Shown here one piece after another: positions 1-9,982 of a stretch of 64,000 nt of DNA. A program made the position numbers and the translations under genes. The DNA is from Sphingomonas changbaiensis NBRC 104936 (lineage in GTDB: Bacteria; Pseudomonadota; Alphaproteobacteria; Sphingomonadales; Sphingomonadaceae). Location: NCBI RefSeq assembly GCF_000974765.1, contig NZ_BBWU01000048.1, positions 1 through 64,000 on the forward strand, read 5' to 3'. The notes under the pieces are model-generated. The model saw nothing but the letters and a program-made list of their open reading frames with translations. It searched no databases and was not told the origin of the DNA. Within the stretch, counting starts at the first letter, position 1, and every line of letters starts with the position of its first letter.

Positions 1-99
1 GGGGGCCCATCGCCCGCTCCGACCTGCCCGGGGCCCCCTCCGTCAGCGCTTCGCGCTGCCACCTCCCCGTCCCGGGGAGGATTAGGTTCAGCGCACGCA
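1..99. repeat. partial GC-rich palindromic repeat at the window edge
   Basis: This stretch downstream of sufC has no gene. It holds GC-rich inverted segments (an AGCGC-TTC-GCGCT core near 45-55 and a CTCCCC...GGGGAG hairpin near 62-81) that resemble the family C repeats elsewhere in the window. The left part is cut by the window start. The next suf gene would lie to its left but is not visible. Confidence 0.4.
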
Positions 100-941
<842 letters not shown>

Positions 942-945
<4 letters not shown>

Positions 946-1279
946 TTCGCCTTGTTAGGCTGGTTGCAAAGAACGGAGGCTGATGTGCCCGCGACGCGGG
1001 ATTTCTCTTTGTTGAAGCCAATCCTCCGAGCCGCCTCGGAGAAGGCTGCCTTCTGCTCGTCCGGACCTTCCAGATCGCGCTTAACCACCGAACCGTCTTC
1101 GAGGTGTTTAGGGAAAAGGTATCCGGAACATGCCATTTCCGCCCAAAACGAGCGGTCCGATTTTTTGGCTGACCAAAAATATGTCGTGATGGCAGCCGCC
1201 AATAGAAGGACGAGCCAAAATACGGGCTCGACCAAGGCAGCCACTATTCGGCCTCGAAGAGCCGGTGACGTCTCCTCGC

Positions 1280-1283
<4 letters not shown>
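942..1283 (-). CDS. small unknown membrane protein between sufB and sufC
   Basis: I do not recognise this 113-residue protein. It has one clear hydrophobic segment near residues 13-33 ([17 protein letters not shown]) followed by a polar tail with two cysteines, so it is probably a single-pass inner-membrane protein. It starts with GTG overlapping the sufB stop (GTGA), and its stop overlaps the sufC start (ATGA), so it is wired into the suf operon. Its base composition looks less GC-rich than sufB and sufC, which may mean later insertion. No Fe-S assembly role can be assigned from sequence. Confidence 0.65.
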
Positions 1284-2748
<1,465 letters not shown>

Positions 2749-2749
<1 letters not shown>

Positions 2750-3276
2750 TACGAATTCACTCCAGCCTGAATCCCAAACTCGGTTTGGCCTGAGCTTGTC
2801 GAAGGCCTCCCTTTCTTTTCTGAATTCAAAAAAGAAGAAGGGAGGGCTTCGACAGGCTCAGCCCGAACCGGAGCGGGGGCGGTCAGACTTTGCAAAGTGA
2901 CCTGGGACAGCGCCCCCCTGATCGCCTCATTCACCGGCCCCCAATGCGGCCGCACCTGGCACGCGCCTTCCAGCGCGCAGTCGTGGCGGCCCTCGTCCAC
3001 GCAGGAGGTCATCGCGATCGGCCCCTCGACCGCCTCGACCACGTCGGCCAGGCTGATCGCTTGCGGAGAGCGCGTCAGCACGAACCCGCCGCCGCCGCCC
3101 CGCGCCGAGCGGAACAGCCCCGCGCCGGCAAGCTTGCCCAGCAGCTTCTGCGTGGTCGGCAGCGGAATCCCCGTCTCCTCCGCCAGCACCGTCGCCGACA
3201 GCCGCGCGCCGTCCCCCGCCCGCGCGGCGGCGGACATGATCACGACGGCATAATCGGCAAGGTTAGACAGGCGCAT
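2749..3276 (-). CDS. Rrf2-family SUF regulator with a repeat-derived C-terminus
   Basis: Winged-helix Rrf2 repressor, most like the SUF-associated IscR relatives. I start it at the ATG beginning [11 protein letters not shown] (175 residues), the usual start of this family, instead of a long upstream extension. The N-terminal HTH covers about 1-80. A cysteine set C-x7-C-x5-C (in [16 protein letters not shown]) probably ligates an Fe-S cluster, so it likely senses cluster status and represses this operon. The last 35-40 residues are encoded by a family A repeat and have no counterpart in ordinary Rrf2 proteins of about 140-150 residues. Confidence 0.88.
2781..2870. repeat. family A palindromic repeat, copy A2, 3' end of the Rrf2 gene
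   Basis: Inverted ends CGGTTTGGCCTGAGCTTG and GGCTCAGCCCGAACCG enclose an A/G-rich loop. The copy lies within the 3' coding part of the SUF regulator, directly upstream of sufB, so it changes both the regulator's tail and the junction RNA. Confidence 0.9.
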
Positions 3277-3336
3277 AGTCAATCGGACTGATTTGGTCGG
3301 ATTGCATCTGGTGGAGGGAGGGGGCGGAGTCAAGCT

Positions 3337-3473
3337 TCCCTCTCCCCTGCGGGGAGAGGGCGACTCGCGGCAAAGCCGCGAGCGGGGTGAGGGGGTTCGG
3401 CGTTCGAATGCGAAGCTCCGCACCCCCTCACCCGGACGGCTTCGCCGTCTCGACCTCTCCCCGTAGGAGAGGT
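3337..3473. repeat. family C palindromic repeat, copy C1
   Basis: Compound element of about 137 bases. Two GAGAGG-type hairpins flank an inner part with CGACTCGCGG...CCGCGAGCGGGG and GGCTTCGCC stems. It fills most of the 203-base gap between the SUF regulator and the dehydrogenase; the remainder should contain the SUF promoter, for which I see no firm -35/-10 pair. Confidence 0.85.
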
Positions 3474-3479
3474 GCTCAT

Positions 3480-4349
3480 TCACCGCGTCGGCACCGGCTC
3501 CGCCCCGGAATAGTCGTAGAACCCCCGCCCGGTCTTCCGCCCCAGCCACCCGGCCTCGACATATTTGACCAGCAGCGGCGCCGGCCGGAATTTCGGGTCG
3601 CCCGTCCCGTCGAACAGCACGCGCGTGATCGACAGGCACGTATCCAGCCCGATGAAATCCGCCAGCGTCAGCGGCCCCATCGGGTGGTTCAGCCCCAGCT
3701 GGCAGGCCGCGTCGATGTCGGGGATCGTCGCCACGCCTTCGCCCAGCGCGAAGCACGCCTCGTTCAGCATCGGCATCAGCACGCGGTTGACGATGAAGCC
3801 CGGCGCGTCGTTCGCATGCACGATCCGCTTGCCGAGTTTCTGCCCGAACGCCTCCACCTTCGCGACCGTCTCGTCGGAGGTCGCGAGTCCGCGGATCACC
3901 TCGATCAGCCCCATTACCGGCACCGGATTGAAGAAATGCACGCCGATGAAGCGCGCGGGGTCCGGCGCCGCCTGCGCCAGCCGCGTAATCGGGATCGACG
4001 ATGTGTTGGACGCCAGCACCGCGTCGGCCGCCAGCACCTTGCCCGCGCTCTCGAAAATCTTGCGCTTGATCGCCTCATTCTCGGTCGCCGCCTCGACGAT
4101 CAAGCCCGCCTCGGCCATCGGCCCATAGTCCGCCACCGGCTCGATCAGCGCCAGCGCCGCGTCGCGGTCGGCCTGGCTGATCTTTTCCTTGGAAACCGCG
4201 CGGTCGAGCTGCTTGGCAATCCCCGCCTTCGACTTCTCCGCCACCTCTCGGCTCACATCGGCCAAAAACACCCGATACCCCGCCTGCGCCGAAACCTGCG
4301 CGATCCCCGCGCCCATCTGCCCGGCGCCGATCACTCCGACTGCCTTCAT
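3480..4349 (-). CDS. 3-hydroxyacyl-CoA (3-hydroxybutyryl-CoA) dehydrogenase
   Basis: NAD-dependent oxidation of (S)-3-hydroxyacyl-CoA in beta-oxidation or butanoate metabolism; cytosolic. The 289-residue size matches stand-alone dehydrogenases, not the large FadB/FadJ fusion. N-terminal Rossmann motif [14 protein letters not shown] (about 4-17); catalytic region [16 protein letters not shown]-terminal domain ending in [15 protein letters not shown] start at the internal ATG preceding KAVGVIG because a GAAGGGAAG ribosome site lies just upstream; the longer reading adds six residues from repeat sequence. It is isolated between repeats, so no operon partner shows its physiological substrate. Confidence 0.9.
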   Translation of the reverse strand: MKAVGVIGAGQMGAGIAQVSAQAGYRVFLADVSREVAEKSKAGIAKQLDRAVSKEKISQADRDAALALIEPVADYGPMAEAGLIVEAATENEAIKRKIFESAGKVLAADAVLASNTSSIPITRLAQAAPDPARFIGVHFFNPVPVMGLIEVIRGLATSDETVAKVEAFGQKLGKRIVHANDAPGFIVNRVLMPMLNEACFALGEGVATIPDIDAACQLGLNHPMGPLTLADFIGLDTCLSITRVLFDGTGDPKFRPAPLLVKYVEAGWLGRKTGRGFYDYSGAEPVPTR

Positions 4350-4362
4350 TGCACTTCCCTTC

Positions 4363-4392
4363 GTCATGCCGGACCTGATCCGGCATCCACCT
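4363..4392. repeat. family E repeat, half copy E1
   Basis: A short inverted segment (CATGCCGGA...TCCGGCAT) identical in core to the halves of E2 and E3. It lies immediately upstream of the dehydrogenase start. Confidence 0.7.
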
Positions 4393-4430
4393 GCCTTTGA
4401 CGGCGCTCGGGTTGGAAGAAAAGAAAGAAT

Positions 4431-4569
4431 GGTTCGCGCGGAGGCGCGGAGGCGCAGAGAGTCCGAGGTTACGCGACTCTCCGGCGAAGCCGGTCAAAGC
4501 TTAGCTCGGCTTCGCCGAAGTGATCCTGAAACGCGGACCCTCCGCGCCTCCGCGCCTCCGCGCGAACCA
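4431..4569. repeat. family F inverted repeat, copy F3
   Basis: Long inverted repeat with outer arms GGTTCGCGCGGAGGCGCGG and its complement near 4540-4569; the arms themselves contain a tandem GGAGGCGC unit. The loop holds an inner GGCGAAGCC-type stem. It fills the gap between the dehydrogenase and egtD and may act as a terminator-like structure for the egt operon, but this is inferred only from the fold. Confidence 0.8.
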
Positions 4570-4573
4570 ATTT

Positions 4574-5536
4574 TTACGGCGCCGTCCCCGGCGGCTGCGC
4601 CTCGGCCAGGATCAGCGCAAACCGATCCTCGTCATCTGTCCATTCCGCGATCGGCGTCCAGGCGCCGGCCCGCAGCAGCAGGCGGGCGTCGCGGGGGCCG
4701 TATTTGTGGCTGTTCTCGGTGTGGATCGTCTCGCCCGCCGCCATCGTGAAGCGCTCGCCCTCGATGCTGAAGGCGACGTCGCGCGTCGCCTCCAGGTGCA
4801 TCTCGATGCGCGCGAAGCGGTCGTTCCAGATCGCGCGGTGGCGGAACGCGTCGACGGGAATGTCCGCGTCCAGTTCGCGGTTGATGCGATGGAGCAGGTT
4901 CAGGTTGAACGCCGCCGTCACGCCCTCGGGATCGTCATAGGCGCGGATCAGCACGCTCACGTCCTTGATCCGGTCCATGCCGATCAGCAGCATCGATCCC
5001 ACGCCCAGTGTCTCGACCATCGCGCGCAGCAGGTTGACCGCGGTCCGCGCGACCATATTGCCGATCGTCGAGCCGGGGAAGAAACCGAGCTTCGGCAGCG
5101 ACGCGATCTCCGGCGGCGGCGCGATCGGGTGCATGAAGTCGGCCTCGACCGGCAGGATCGACAGCTTCGGGAAGTCGGAGGCAAGCGCGGCCGCGCTTTC
5201 GCGCAGGAACTCGCCCGAAATGTCGATCGGCACGTAGGCGGCGGGCGCGACCGCCTCCAGCAGATGCGGCGTCTTGATCGACGATCCCGATCCGAACTCC
5301 ACCACCGCGCGCCCCGGCCCGACCCGCTCGGCCACTTCGGGCGCGATCCGCTGGAGCAGCGCCGTCTCGACGCGCGTCGGATAATAGTCGGGCAGGCCGG
5401 TGATGCGTTCGAACAGCTCGGAACCGGCGCGGTCATAGAACCAGCGCGCCGGGATCGCGCGCCGGGCGCTGCGGAACCCGGCCAGCACATCGGCGCGAAA
5501 CGCGGGGTCGATCCGGTTGGGCGCGAGCAGGTTCAC
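4574..5536 (-). CDS. egtD: EgtD, L-histidine N-alpha-methyltransferase
   Basis: SAM-dependent trimethylation of histidine to hercynine, the first step of ergothioneine synthesis. I choose the GTG at 5536-5534: it overlaps the egtB stop as GTGA, has a GAGGGA ribosome site seven bases upstream, and gives 320 residues, the usual EgtD size. Family features seen: YDRAGSELFERIT near the N-terminus, the SAM-binding VEFGSGSSIKT, IDISGEFL, and FFPGSTIGN. The C-terminal domain includes ETIHTENSHKYG, a stretch conserved in EgtD. An upstream ATG is also open but lies well inside egtB. Confidence 0.93.
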   Translation of the reverse strand: MNLLAPNRIDPAFRADVLAGFRSARRAIPARWFYDRAGSELFERITGLPDYYPTRVETALLQRIAPEVAERVGPGRAVVEFGSGSSIKTPHLLEAVAPAAYVPIDISGEFLRESAAALASDFPKLSILPVEADFMHPIAPPPEIASLPKLGFFPGSTIGNMVARTAVNLLRAMVETLGVGSMLLIGMDRIKDVSVLIRAYDDPEGVTAAFNLNLLHRINRELDADIPVDAFRHRAIWNDRFARIEMHLEATRDVAFSIEGERFTMAAGETIHTENSHKYGPRDARLLLRAGAWTPIAEWTDDEDRFALILAEAQPPGTAP

Positions 5537-6849
5537 AAATCCCTCGCCAGCCGCACGCCGGTGAATTGCCAGCGCTGATGGGGGTAGAAGAAATTGCGGT
5601 AGCTCGCCCGCACATGGCCGCGCGGGGTCGCGCACGATCCGCCGCGCAGCACGAACTGCCCGCTCATGAACTTGCCGTTATACTCGCCGACCGCGCCTTC
5701 TGCGGGCCGAAAGCCCGGATACGGACGATAGGCGCTGCCGGTCCATTCCCAGACACTTCCAAAAAGACCGCCGCGACGCGGCCGCACCGGCCCCGCGGCA
5801 TCAAGGAATTCGCCGTCGTTGGGGTCCAGCCCGGCAGCGGCATGCTCCCATTCCGCCTCGGTCGGCAGCCGCGCGCCCGCCCAGCTTGCATAAGCATCCG
5901 CCTCGTAGAAGCTGACATGCGTAACGGGCGCGGCCGGATCGACCGGCTTCAGCCCGTCCAGCCCCAAGCTGACCCACCCGGCGCCGTCGCGCTCCCAATA
6001 AAGCGGCGCCTCCACCCGTTCGCGCTGCACCCAGGCCCAGCCGTCGGACAGCCACCAGCGCGGCTCGCGATAGCCGCCATCCTCGATGAAGGTGATCCAT
6101 TCCGCATTGGTCACCGGCCGATCGGCAAGCGCGTAAGGAGTCAGCAGCACCTGGTGCCGCGGCCCCTCGCAATCGAACGCAAAGCCAGGACCGGCATGGC
6201 CGATCTCGACGATTCCCCCTTCATGGCTGATCCACCCGAGCCCGCTCGTCCCGAGCGAAGTCGAGGGGCGTACGTCCGGCCCTTCCCAGCGCCCCTCGAC
6301 TTCGCTCGTGACGAGCGACAGAGGAGAAGCAGGTTCCGGGCTCCAAACCGCCGGCCGCAGCGGATTCTGCGCAAACAGGTGCAGGATATCGGTCAGCAGC
6401 AATTCCTGGTGCTGCTGCTCATGATGGCAGCCGAGCTCGACCAGCCCCCGCGCCTCCGCGCCAAGCCCCGGCAGGGCATCGGCCAGCGCCGCGTCCACAT
6501 GCGCGCGATACGCCCGCACCTCATTGAGGCTCGGCCGCGTCAGCATGCCCCGCCGCGGTCGGGCATGGCGCGGCCCTTCGGCCTCGTAATAGCTGTTGAA
6601 CAGATAGGCGTATGCCGGATCGAACGCCCGATATCCGGGCACGTCCCGCAGCACGAAGGTCTCGAAAAACCAGCTGGTGTGCGCCAGGTGCCATTTGGCG
6701 GGCGAGGCGTCGTCCATCGACTGGACGGTGGCATCCGCGTCCGACAGCGGCGCCGCCAGGTCCATGCTCAGCCCCCGCACGCGCCCGAATAGCGCGGCCA
6801 GCGGCTCCGCCTCCCCCAGATGCGCAAACGGCGTCATCCGTGCCATCAT
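5533..6849 (-). CDS. egtB: EgtB-type sulfoxide synthase, with an in-frame repeat linker
   Basis: Iron-dependent enzyme that joins hercynine to a thiol (gamma-glutamylcysteine or cysteine) with O2, the C-S bond step of ergothioneine synthesis. N-terminal DinB_2 domain (about 20-165) with metal-ligand candidates in WHLAHTSWFFETF (His57) and HHEQQHQE (His143, His147); C-terminal FGE-sulfatase domain (about 205-438) with LPTEAEWEHAA, GSVWEWTGSAY and FVLRGGSCATP. Between them, residues about 176-203 are encoded by a family B palindrome. egtD follows with a 4-base overlap. No egtA, egtC or egtE lies nearby. The start is uncertain among ATGs at 6849, 6846 and 6837, as none has a good ribosome site. 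Confidence 0.9.
   Translation of the reverse strand: MMARMTPFAHLGEAEPLAALFGRVRGLSMDLAAPLSDADATVQSMDDASPAKWHLAHTSWFFETFVLRDVPGYRAFDPAYAYLFNSYYEAEGPRHARPRRGMLTRPSLNEVRAYRAHVDAALADALPGLGAEARGLVELGCHHEQQHQELLLTDILHLFAQNPLRPAVWSPEPASPLSLVTSEVEGRWEGPDVRPSTSLGTSGLGWISHEGGIVEIGHAGPGFAFDCEGPRHQVLLTPYALADRPVTNAEWITFIEDGGYREPRWWLSDGWAWVQRERVEAPLYWERDGAGWVSLGLDGLKPVDPAAPVTHVSFYEADAYASWAGARLPTEAEWEHAAAGLDPNDGEFLDAAGPVRPRRGGLFGSVWEWTGSAYRPYPGFRPAEGAVGEYNGKFMSGQFVLRGGSCATPRGHVRASYRNFFYPHQRWQFTGVRLARDL
6243..6317. repeat. family B palindromic repeat, copy B1, inside egtB
   Basis: Near-perfect inverted repeat of 75 bases, equal to 25 codons: left arm GCTCGTCCCGAGCGAAGTCG, right arm CGACTTCGCTCGTGACGAGC, loop around 6271-6289. 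It encodes the linker between the two EgtB domains without breaking the frame. Confidence 0.9.
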
Positions 6850-6903
6850 AGGGGCGGATTGCGCGCTTGTCGTTACCTTTTTGTTCTTATTTGCGGCAGG
6901 AGC

Positions 6904-7476
6904 TTAGCTGCGCGAGGCGCCCGGAACCCACAGCACGTCGCCGCCCTGCTGCGCCGCGACCGCGCGCGCCGCGACAAACAGATGGTCGGAAAGACGGTTC
7001 AGATAGGCGAGCGCGGCCGGATTCAGCACAATTTCGGTCGCGGCGCCAACCGCCGTCCGCTCGGCGCGGCGGACCACCGCGCGCGCCAGGTGCAGCGCCG
7101 CCACGCCCGGCGTCCCGCCCGGCAGGATGAAGGAGCGCAACGGCGCCAGTCCCTCGTTCATCGCGTCGATCTCGCGCTCCAGCCGCTCGACCTGAGCCGG
7201 CACGATGCGGAGCGTCATTTCCGAAGGGGCGAAGTCCTCGCCCGGCGTCGCGAAATCGGCGCCCAGGTCGAACAGGTCGTTCTGGATGCGCGTCAGATCG
7301 CGCACGATCGGATCGTCGCCCAACGCCGCGATCGCCACGCCCAGCGCGCTGTTCGCCTCGTCGACATCGCCGATCAGCGCCATTCGCGGATCGGCCTTGG
7401 ACACGCGCGATCCGTCGACCAGCCCGGTCGTACCCGAGTCGCCGGTCCGCGTGTAGATCTTGTTGAGCTTGACCAA
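6904..7476 (-). CDS. PduO-type cob(I)yrinic acid a,c-diamide adenosyltransferase
   Basis: Transfers the adenosyl group of ATP to cob(I)alamin to make coenzyme B12. Family signature VKLNKIYTRTGDSGTTGL at the N-terminus (ATP-binding), followed by LIGDVDEANSALG and RIQNDLFDLGADFATP, with LNRLSDHLFVAAR near the C-terminus. I choose the TTG directly before VKLNKIY: it has a GGAG site eight bases upstream and gives 190 residues, normal for PduO types. A further in-frame ATG at 7551 would add 25 residues encoded by a family A repeat. The gene is followed by almost no spacer before egtB on its left. Confidence 0.88.
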   Translation of the reverse strand: MVKLNKIYTRTGDSGTTGLVDGSRVSKADPRMALIGDVDEANSALGVAIAALGDDPIVRDLTRIQNDLFDLGADFATPGEDFAPSEMTLRIVPAQVERLEREIDAMNEGLAPLRSFILPGGTPGVAALHLARAVVRRAERTAVGAATEIVLNPAALAYLNRLSDHLFVAARAVAAQQGGDVLWVPGASRS

Positions 7477-7507
7477 ATCCCAAACTCCGTTCGGCTCGCC
7501 CTGAACT

Positions 7508-7594
7508 CGGTTTGGGCTGAGCTTGTCGAAGCCCTCCCTTTCCTTCTTCACGCCGCAAAAGAAAGGGAGGCCTTCGACAGGCTCAGGCCGAACC
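7508..7594. repeat. family A palindromic repeat, copy A3
   Basis: Inverted ends CGGTTTGGGCTGAGCTTG and GGCTCAGGCCGAACC with the shared CCTCCC/GGGAGG inner stem. It lies between the HIG1 gene and the adenosyltransferase, whose frame remains open across part of it. Confidence 0.85.
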
Positions 7595-7616
7595 CCGCGA
7601 AGGTTGGTTCACCCTC

Positions 7617-7844
7617 CTACCGCGCCAGCAGCATCAGCAGCGCGGCGATGAACACCGCGATCGCCTGGAAGAAGATGCGGCCCATCATCATCCGGTTCTG
7701 CTTCAGCCCCGATGCGCTCGGGCCGGTATTGCCCGATTTCAGGTCCGCCTCGGTCGTCTGCAGGAAGGTGACGACGCCGCGAATCAGCATCACCACCGCG
7801 GCGATCGCGGCCGCGATCATCAGGATCCAGAGGAAGAGAGTCAT
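7617..7844 (-). CDS. HIG1-domain twin-transmembrane protein
   Basis: A 75-residue inner-membrane protein with two hydrophobic helices (about 3-27 and 54-74) separated by a polar loop ending in NRMMMGRIFFQA, the pattern of the HIG_1_N (hypoxia-induced) family. Relatives in mitochondria tune cytochrome oxidase; the bacterial role is not established. It sits just before the adenosyltransferase, an arrangement I recall from related alphaproteobacteria. Confidence 0.8.
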   Translation of the reverse strand: MTLFLWILMIAAAIAAVVMLIRGVVTFLQTTEADLKSGNTGPSASGLKQNRMMMGRIFFQAIAVFIAALLMLLAR

Positions 7845-7853
7845 GCCCGCAAT

Positions 7854-8705
7854 CTAGTCCTTGGAGAGGCGAAATCCAAGCGGCGCGGTGCCGGCGCGAA
7901 AGGCTGCGACGATAGCCTGCGGATCGACGCCGTCGGCGCGCAGATCGGCGAGCGCCAGCGCGCCGTGCCGCTTCGCCAGCCGCTCGCCGTCCGGTCCGAT
8001 CAGCAGCCGGTGATGGTGATAGGCGGGCGTCGGCAGCTGCAGCAGATCCTGCAGCAGCCGGTGAACATGAGTCGACAGGAACAAATCCTCGCCCCGGATC
8101 ACGTCGGTCACGCCCTGCGCGGCATCGTCGACGGTGACGGCCAGGTGATAGCTGACCGGTGCATCCTTGCGCGCCAGCACCACGTCGCCCAGCAGCTCGG
8201 GCCGCGCCGCGACGGTGCCCACGCGTTCGTCGCGCCAGCTGAGCGGGCCTGTCAGCGCTATCGCCTTGGCGACGTCCAGCCGCCACGCGTGCGGCCGGTC
8301 CAGATCGGGCGCGCGCAGGTCCCGGCACGTGCCCGGATACAAAGGGCCGTCGGGACCGTGCGGCGCAGAAGCGCTGCGAGCGATATCGGCGCGGGTGCAG
8401 AAACAGGGATAGACGAGCCCGCGCAGCTTCAGCCGTTCCAGCGCTTCGGCATACAGCGCCAGCCGCTGCGACTGGCGCACGACGGGGCCGTCCCAATCGA
8501 GTCCCAGCCAGCGCAGGTCGCCCTCGATCCCGGCGATATGTTCCTCGCGGGCGCGGCCCGGATCGATGTCCTCGATGCGCAGCAGAAAGCGGCCGCCGCG
8601 CGCCCGGGCGAAGTCGTGGGACAGCACCGCGCTCATCGCATGGCCCAGGTGCAGCCTGCCGGTCGGGCTCGGCGCGAATCGTGTTGTGGATAAGTCTAGG
8701 GACAA
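7854..8705 (-). CDS. gluQ: GluQ-RS, glutamyl-Q tRNA(Asp) synthetase
   Basis: A truncated GluRS paralogue that activates glutamate and attaches it to queuosine 34 of tRNA(Asp), so it modifies a tRNA without charging it. At 283 residues it lacks the anticodon-binding domain of GluRS. Motifs: RFAPSPTGRLHLGHAMSA (HIGH-type, HLGH), LLRIEDIDPGR, Cys pair CFC and a later Cys in YPGTCR (zinc site), and RLAKRHGA as the KMSKS counterpart. queF at 44 kb makes the queuosine precursor this enzyme needs. Confidence 0.93.
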   Translation of the reverse strand: MSLDLSTTRFAPSPTGRLHLGHAMSAVLSHDFARARGGRFLLRIEDIDPGRAREEHIAGIEGDLRWLGLDWDGPVVRQSQRLALYAEALERLKLRGLVYPCFCTRADIARSASAPHGPDGPLYPGTCRDLRAPDLDRPHAWRLDVAKAIALTGPLSWRDERVGTVAARPELLGDVVLARKDAPVSYHLAVTVDDAAQGVTDVIRGEDLFLSTHVHRLLQDLLQLPTPAYHHHRLLIGPDGERLAKRHGALALADLRADGVDPQAIVAAFRAGTAPLGFRLSKD

Positions 8706-8802
8706 AATCGGGGATCGGCTTGACGGGGACTCGGGCGGAATGTCATTTCGTCGTCATTCTCCTCGGGCACAAGCCTGGGGCGCGTGGAAAGGGGAACGGC
8801 GT

Positions 8803-9369
8803 TTGTACCATCCCGATCTGATCCGACATCCGGACAGTTGCCCGGCCCTGGTGCTGAACGCCGATTACACGCCGCTCAGCTACTATCCGTTGAGCCTCTG
8901 GCCCTGGCAGACGGCGATCAAGGCGGTGTTCCTCGATCGGGTCGACATCATCGAATCCTACGAGAAAGAGGTTCGAAGTCCCACCAGCGCGATGAAGCTG
9001 CCGTCCGTCATCGCGCTCAAGCAATATGTGCGGCCTTCGCAACACCCGGCCTTCACCCGGTTCAACCTGTTCCTCCGCGACCGCTTCAGCTGTCAATATT
9101 GCGGCACCAGTCGCGACCTCACCTTCGATCACGTCGTCCCCCGCGCCTATGGCGGCCGCACCACCTGGGAAAATGTCTCGACCGCCTGCGCGCCCTGCAA
9201 CCTGAAAAAGGGCGGCCGCACCCCCACCGAAGCGCATATGGCGCTGTTCGAACAGCCCTACCGCCCGACCACCTGGCAGCTCCAGGACCACGGCCGCGCC
9301 TTCCCGCCGAATTACCTGCACGAAACCTGGCGCGACTGGCTCTACTGGGACGTCGAGCTGCAGGCTTGA
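8803..9369 (+). CDS. HNH endonuclease family protein
   Basis: A 188-residue protein with a full C-terminal HNH module: CQYCG, then DHVVPRAYGG (catalytic His and its Asp), an Asn in WENVSTAC, and CAPCNLKKGGRTP (about 100-145). The N-terminal region with LNADYTPLSYYPLSLWPW is typical of a widespread, mostly uncharacterised group of HNH proteins in alphaproteobacteria, so this is not evidence of a mobile element. I use the TTG preceding YHPDLI because AGGGGA lies seven bases upstream. An earlier ATG at 8740 is possible. It is divergent from gluQ with about 100 bases between. Confidence 0.82.
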   Translation: MYHPDLIRHPDSCPALVLNADYTPLSYYPLSLWPWQTAIKAVFLDRVDIIESYEKEVRSPTSAMKLPSVIALKQYVRPSQHPAFTRFNLFLRDRFSCQYCGTSRDLTFDHVVPRAYGGRTTWENVSTACAPCNLKKGGRTPTEAHMALFEQPYRPTTWQLQDHGRAFPPNYLHETWRDWLYWDVELQA

Positions 9370-9374
9370 CCTCG

Positions 9375-9510
9375 TCCCTCTCCCACAGGGAGAGGGCGAC
9401 TCGCGCCTATGGCGCGAGCGGGGTGAGGGGATCGGGCCTATCCGAACTTCCACGATCCCCTCACCCGGTCAGCGCACGCGCTGACTCGACCTCTCCCTAC
9501 GGGAGAGGTG
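9375..9510. repeat. family C palindromic repeat, copy C2
   Basis: Compound palindrome: CCCTCTCCC...GGGAGAGGG at the left, an inner CTCGCGCC/GGCGCGAG stem, and CCTCTCCC...GGGAGAGG at the right. It fills the gap between the convergent HNH and DUF3035 genes and may serve as a transcription barrier. Confidence 0.85.
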
Positions 9511-9514
9511 AGGG

Positions 9515-9982
9515 CTAGCTCTGCGGTGTCGGACTCGGCGAAGGCTCCGGAGTCGGCGTCGCGGCCGGCGCCGGCGTCACTGCCGTCGTGCTCGCCCGCG
9601 CGTCCTGCCCGTCACCCTCCGGAGCAGCGATGATGTCGCGAGTCACCGCGCCCTTGTCGACCGCCGTCGTCGCGGGCGATCCGACTTCGGAACGGATGCC
9701 GGGCACCGCATTGCTCGCGCCGGCATTGCCCAGCGTCGCCTGCTCCGGCGCGCTGCGCGGGGCGGGGCCGCCGAACATCGCCTGCAGCGCCTGGGTGGAG
9801 CTGTCGGCCTCCTGCGGCCGCGGCGCGCCGGGCTTGGGCGGCGCCAGTGCGAAATCGGGCGGCACGACCAGCGGCGCGCGGCGCGCCACCGCGAACTCGT
9901 CGGGGCGCGCGCGGTTCAGTCCGCCGCCGCCGCAGCCCGCGAGCGTCAGCCCCGCCACGGCCAGGACAATCACATTACGCAT
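9515..9982 (-). CDS. DUF3035-type lipoprotein
   Basis: A 155-residue lipoprotein: hydrophobic signal followed by lipobox LAGC (Cys near residue 17), then Gly/Pro/Ala-rich sequence with PDEFAVARRAPLVVPPDF, the conserved block of DUF3035 proteins. The tail is a Pro/Thr/Ser low-complexity linker. Its start overlaps the lspA stop by eight bases, so a signal peptidase II and one of its likely substrates are cotranscribed. Function unknown; probably anchored in the envelope. Confidence 0.85.
   Translation of the reverse strand: MRNVIVLAVAGLTLAGCGGGGLNRARPDEFAVARRAPLVVPPDFALAPPKPGAPRPQEADSSTQALQAMFGGPAPRSAPEQATLGNAGASNAVPGIRSEVGSPATTAVDKGAVTRDIIAAPEGDGQDARASTTAVTPAPAATPTPEPSPSPTPQS

Noticed and set aside
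3337-3473. Repeats considered as a CRISPR array
   Set aside because: The elements are inverted, not regularly spaced direct repeats, there are no spacers of equal size, and no cas genes are present.
8685-8693. Perfect DnaA box (TTATCCACA on the minus strand)
   Set aside because: A single copy inside the first codons of gluQ; no cluster, AT-rich region or dnaA/dnaN genes to suggest an origin.
8803-9369. HNH protein as a sign of a prophage or mobile intron
   Set aside because: It belongs to a widely conserved chromosomal group and has no phage or intron neighbours.
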